From assembly GCA_020352575.1 (NCBI GenBank), contig CP070681.1, positions 1,515,084-1,522,449 of the forward strand: DNA of 7,366 nucleotides, written 5' to 3'. Below the pieces are notes generated by a model, which did no database searches, was not told where the DNA came from, and saw only the letters and a program-made list of their open reading frames with translations. The position numbers were made by a program, and so were the translations under genes. Positions 5,658 through 7,366 of this stretch are shown one piece after another. The first letter of the stretch is position 1, and every line of letters starts with the position of its first letter. The stretch comes from Acidimicrobiia bacterium (GTDB lineage: Bacteria; Actinomycetota; Acidimicrobiia; Spongiisociales; JAENVV01).

Positions 5658-6518
5658 GTGTTCTTCGGCATCGAGGCGGGGGGCACGAAGTTCAACTGCG
5701 CCGTCGGCCACGGCACCGAGATCGTCGAGGAACTGCGCGTTCCCACGACGTCCCCGGCCGAGACCCTCGGCACGTGCAAGGCGTTCTTCGAGCGGGCAGC
5801 CGATCGACACGGCCAGCCCGAGGGACTGGGGATCGCCACCTTCGGGCCCATCGACCTCGAGTCCGGAACGATCGGTGCGACCCCCAAGCGGGGGTGGCCG
5901 GGCACCAACATCGTCGCCCCGTTCAAGTCGTTCGGGTGTCCCATCGCCATCGAGACCGACGTCACCGGCGCGGCGATCGGAGAGGCGAACCACGGTGCAG
6001 GTGTTGGCGTCGATCCGGTGGTGTACCTGACGGTGGGCACCGGCATCGGAGGCGGTGCCATCGTCGGTGGACGCCCACTGAGGGGGGACCCCCACCCCGA
6101 GATGGGGCACATCCTCATCTCCCGGCGCATCGACGATGTCTTCGAGGGGACCTGTCCCCACCACGATTCCTGCCTCGAAGGCCTCGCATGCGGGCCTGCG
6201 ATCAGCCAGCGTTGGGGGAAGCCATCGCACGCGCTCGGCGACGACCTGGACGCCGCCATCGACCTGGAGGCCGACTACCTCGCCCAGGGCATTGCGGCGA
6301 TCGTGGCAGTCCTTGCTCCCCGGCGGATCATCGTCGGTGGAGGGGTCATGGAGGTCCCCGGCCTGCTCGAAGCGACCAGGGAGCGCCTGTTCCAGAAGCT
6401 CAACAGGTACCCGGGCGCCGCTGCCCACACCGATCCCGCTTCGTTCCTGGTGCCTCCTGGACTCGGCGGTCGGGCAGGCATGGTCGGCGCCCTCGTGATG
6501 GCGGCCGGCTCCAGCTGA
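5658..6518 (+). CDS. ROK-family fructokinase
   Basis: This 286-residue cytosolic sugar kinase uses ATP to phosphorylate a hexose, most likely fructose to fructose 6-phosphate. ROK motifs are complete: the phosphate-binding GIEAGGTKFNCAVG (residues 4-17), GIATFGPIDL (58-67), the catalytic base D101 in IETDVTGAA, GTGIGGG (128-134) and GGGVMEVP (227-234). The zinc site is of the fructokinase type, with HPEMGH (146-151) followed by CPHHDSC (166-172); H151, C166, H169 and C172 are the likely ligands. The spacing resembles Bacillus subtilis YdhR/GmuE rather than the CxCGxxGC pattern of glucokinases, which supports fructokinase. The start is GTG at 5658, two bases after the glpX stop; the next residues FFGIEAGGT open the fold, and only a weak GGACGAG-like sequence lies upstream. 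As the last gene of the thiolase-glpX operon, it pairs functionally with GlpX. Mannose or glucose as substrate is possible. Confidence 0.88.
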   Translation: MFFGIEAGGTKFNCAVGHGTEIVEELRVPTTSPAETLGTCKAFFERAADRHGQPEGLGIATFGPIDLESGTIGATPKRGWPGTNIVAPFKSFGCPIAIETDVTGAAIGEANHGAGVGVDPVVYLTVGTGIGGGAIVGGRPLRGDPHPEMGHILISRRIDDVFEGTCPHHDSCLEGLACGPAISQRWGKPSHALGDDLDAAIDLEADYLAQGIAAIVAVLAPRRIIVGGGVMEVPGLLEATRERLFQKLNRYPGAAAHTDPASFLVPPGLGGRAGMVGALVMAAGSS

Positions 6519-6532
6519 GCCTCAGGCGGCCG
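6502..6532. terminator. Hairpin across the fructokinase/diguanylate cyclase stop codons, possible bidirectional terminator
   Basis: GGCTC (6507-6511) and GAGCC (6517-6521) form a 5-bp stem with a 5-base loop. An outer pairing of CGGCC (6502-6506) with GGCCG (6528-6532) is possible across a six-base bulge. The structure includes the fructokinase stop codon, and the stop codon of the opposing gene lies in the bulge. There is no T tract on either strand, so it would be a non-canonical terminator at best. Confidence 0.3.
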
Positions 6533-7366
6533 AGACAGCCCTCGCCAGGTTCCTGCCCATGCGCTTCGCCGCGTAGAGGGCTGCGTCGGCAGCATCGACC
6601 AATGCCATCTCGTCCTGCACAGCGGTGCCGGCCGTAGATCCGAACCCGAGGCTCACCGTGACGCGGAACTCGTGTCCACCAACCCGGTGTATCAAGGTCT
6701 CCATCAGGCGCCGGATCCGTTCGGCGATGGCACGGACATCCTCTTCGCCGGCACCCGGCAGGATCGCCAGGAACTCTTCGCCGCCATATCGGCAGAGGAT
6801 GTCGCCCTCGCGGAGGACGGACCGAGCCTCATCGGCGACTCGCTTCAGCACCGCGTCCCCAGCGAGGTGTCCATACGTGTCGTTCACCGACTTGAAGTGG
6901 TCGAGGTCCACCATCACGACACCGAGCGGGCGCCCCGAACGCACCGACCGGGAGTACTCCTCACGCAGGCGCTCCAGGCCGAAGCGACGGTTGTAGACGC
7001 CCGTCAACGCGTCGAGCGCAGCGAGCCGTTCCATGTCCTGGTGGGCCCGGGCATTGGAGAGCGCCACGGAGAAGGTCTGCAGCAGGATCGGCGCAAGGGC
7101 CCTCGCACCCCTCGGGAGGTCTCCCGACCACCCGAGGACAACAACGCCGATCCCAACGGAGTGTGCGTGGAGCGGGTGGACGAGGATCTCGGAGGGCGTG
7201 AACGCGGTCAGTCCGCCGTCGAGGACGAAGGCTTCGGGGACCTGGATGTGCATCGGCTCGAGGGAGCGCACCACATCGACGACGACATCCTTCTCCGCAA
7301 GGGACTCGGCGTCTGCAAGCCCGAAGGAGCAGAGGACCTCCATCTCGCCACCGCGGCTCGAAAGGA
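6522..7366 (-). CDS. Diguanylate cyclase, GAF-like sensor plus GGDEF domain (5' end beyond window)
   Basis: The protein makes the second messenger cyclic di-GMP from two GTP. Numbering from the first methionine in view (ATG at 7341-7343), a GAF-like sensory region covers about residues 1-100. A short linker helix follows, then the GGDEF domain from DALTGVYNRR (111-120), with DLDHFKSVND (146-155), the active-site loop GGEEF (187-191) and YAAKRMGRN (257-265). The GGEEF signature and the preceding metal-binding aspartates are intact, so the enzyme should be active. R178 and D181 form an RxxD inhibitory site five residues before GGEEF, so product feedback is expected. No transmembrane helix is visible. 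The frame stays open through 7366 without a stop and the GAF-like domain looks truncated at the methionine, so the true start lies outside the window. The ligand sensed is unknown. The gene converges with the fructokinase across three bases; nothing links it functionally to that operon. Confidence 0.9.
   Translation of the reverse strand, partial: LSSRGGEMEVLCSFGLADAESLAEKDVVVDVVRSLEPMHIQVPEAFVLDGGLTAFTPSEILVHPLHAHSVGIGVVVLGWSGDLPRGARALAPILLQTFSVALSNARAHQDMERLAALDALTGVYNRRFGLERLREEYSRSVRSGRPLGVVMVDLDHFKSVNDTYGHLAGDAVLKRVADEARSVLREGDILCRYGGEEFLAILPGAGEEDVRAIAERIRRLMETLIHRVGGHEFRVTVSLGFGSTAGTAVQDEMALVDAADAALYAAKRMGRNLARAVSAA

Noticed and set aside
1..7366. Possible defence, mobile or other exotic system
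   Set aside because: Every gene over 100 residues is a recognisable housekeeping or signalling family. There are no integrase, transposase, toxin-antitoxin, CRISPR or direct-repeat boundaries, and base composition looks uniform.

Overview
This is a high-GC window with very GC-rich third codon positions. It reads as ordinary chromosome from an actinobacterium. An uncultured Acidimicrobiia-like lineage is my inference, not something the sequence proves. Supporting signs are the actinobacterial form of the LysC N-terminus and MurJ, a class II (GlpX) fructose-bisphosphatase, a methylmalonyl-CoA epimerase, and genes that lack Shine-Dalgarno sequences but carry TANNNT boxes 6-7 bases before the start codon, as leaderless actinobacterial genes do. 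I see no mobile element, CRISPR array, rRNA, tRNA or phage gene.

Layout. On the left edge is the 5' end of an aspartate kinase gene (lysC, minus strand). It diverges across a 97-bp promoter region, which holds a G-quadruplex motif, from a plus-strand pair with overlapping stop and start codons: a PHP-domain phosphoesterase/nuclease and the lipid II flippase MurJ. MurJ converges, with a 3-bp gap, on a minus-strand methylmalonyl-CoA epimerase. Divergent from the epimerase is a short plus-strand gene for a 71-residue protein that weakly resembles acyl-CoA carboxylase epsilon subunits. A tight plus-strand operon follows: acetyl-CoA acetyltransferase (thiolase), GlpX and a ROK-family fructokinase, joined by an ATGA overlap and a 2-bp gap. 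The operon converges, again with a 3-bp gap, on a minus-strand GAF-GGDEF diguanylate cyclase whose 5' end runs off the right edge.

How the genes fit together. The centre is core carbon metabolism. The epimerase belongs to the propionyl-CoA/methylmalonyl-CoA route, and thiolase joins or splits acetyl-CoA units. GlpX makes fructose 6-phosphate from fructose 1,6-bisphosphate, and the fructokinase makes it from free fructose. LysC (diaminopimelate supply) and MurJ (lipid II export) both feed cell-wall synthesis but are transcribed separately. The diguanylate cyclase has an intact active site and an intact inhibitory site.

I found no novel multi-gene system. The points most worth a second look are the small acyl-CoA-associated protein, the G-quadruplex overlapping the predicted lysC promoter, the repeated leaderless-promoter geometry, and the two 3-bp convergent junctions with hairpins.
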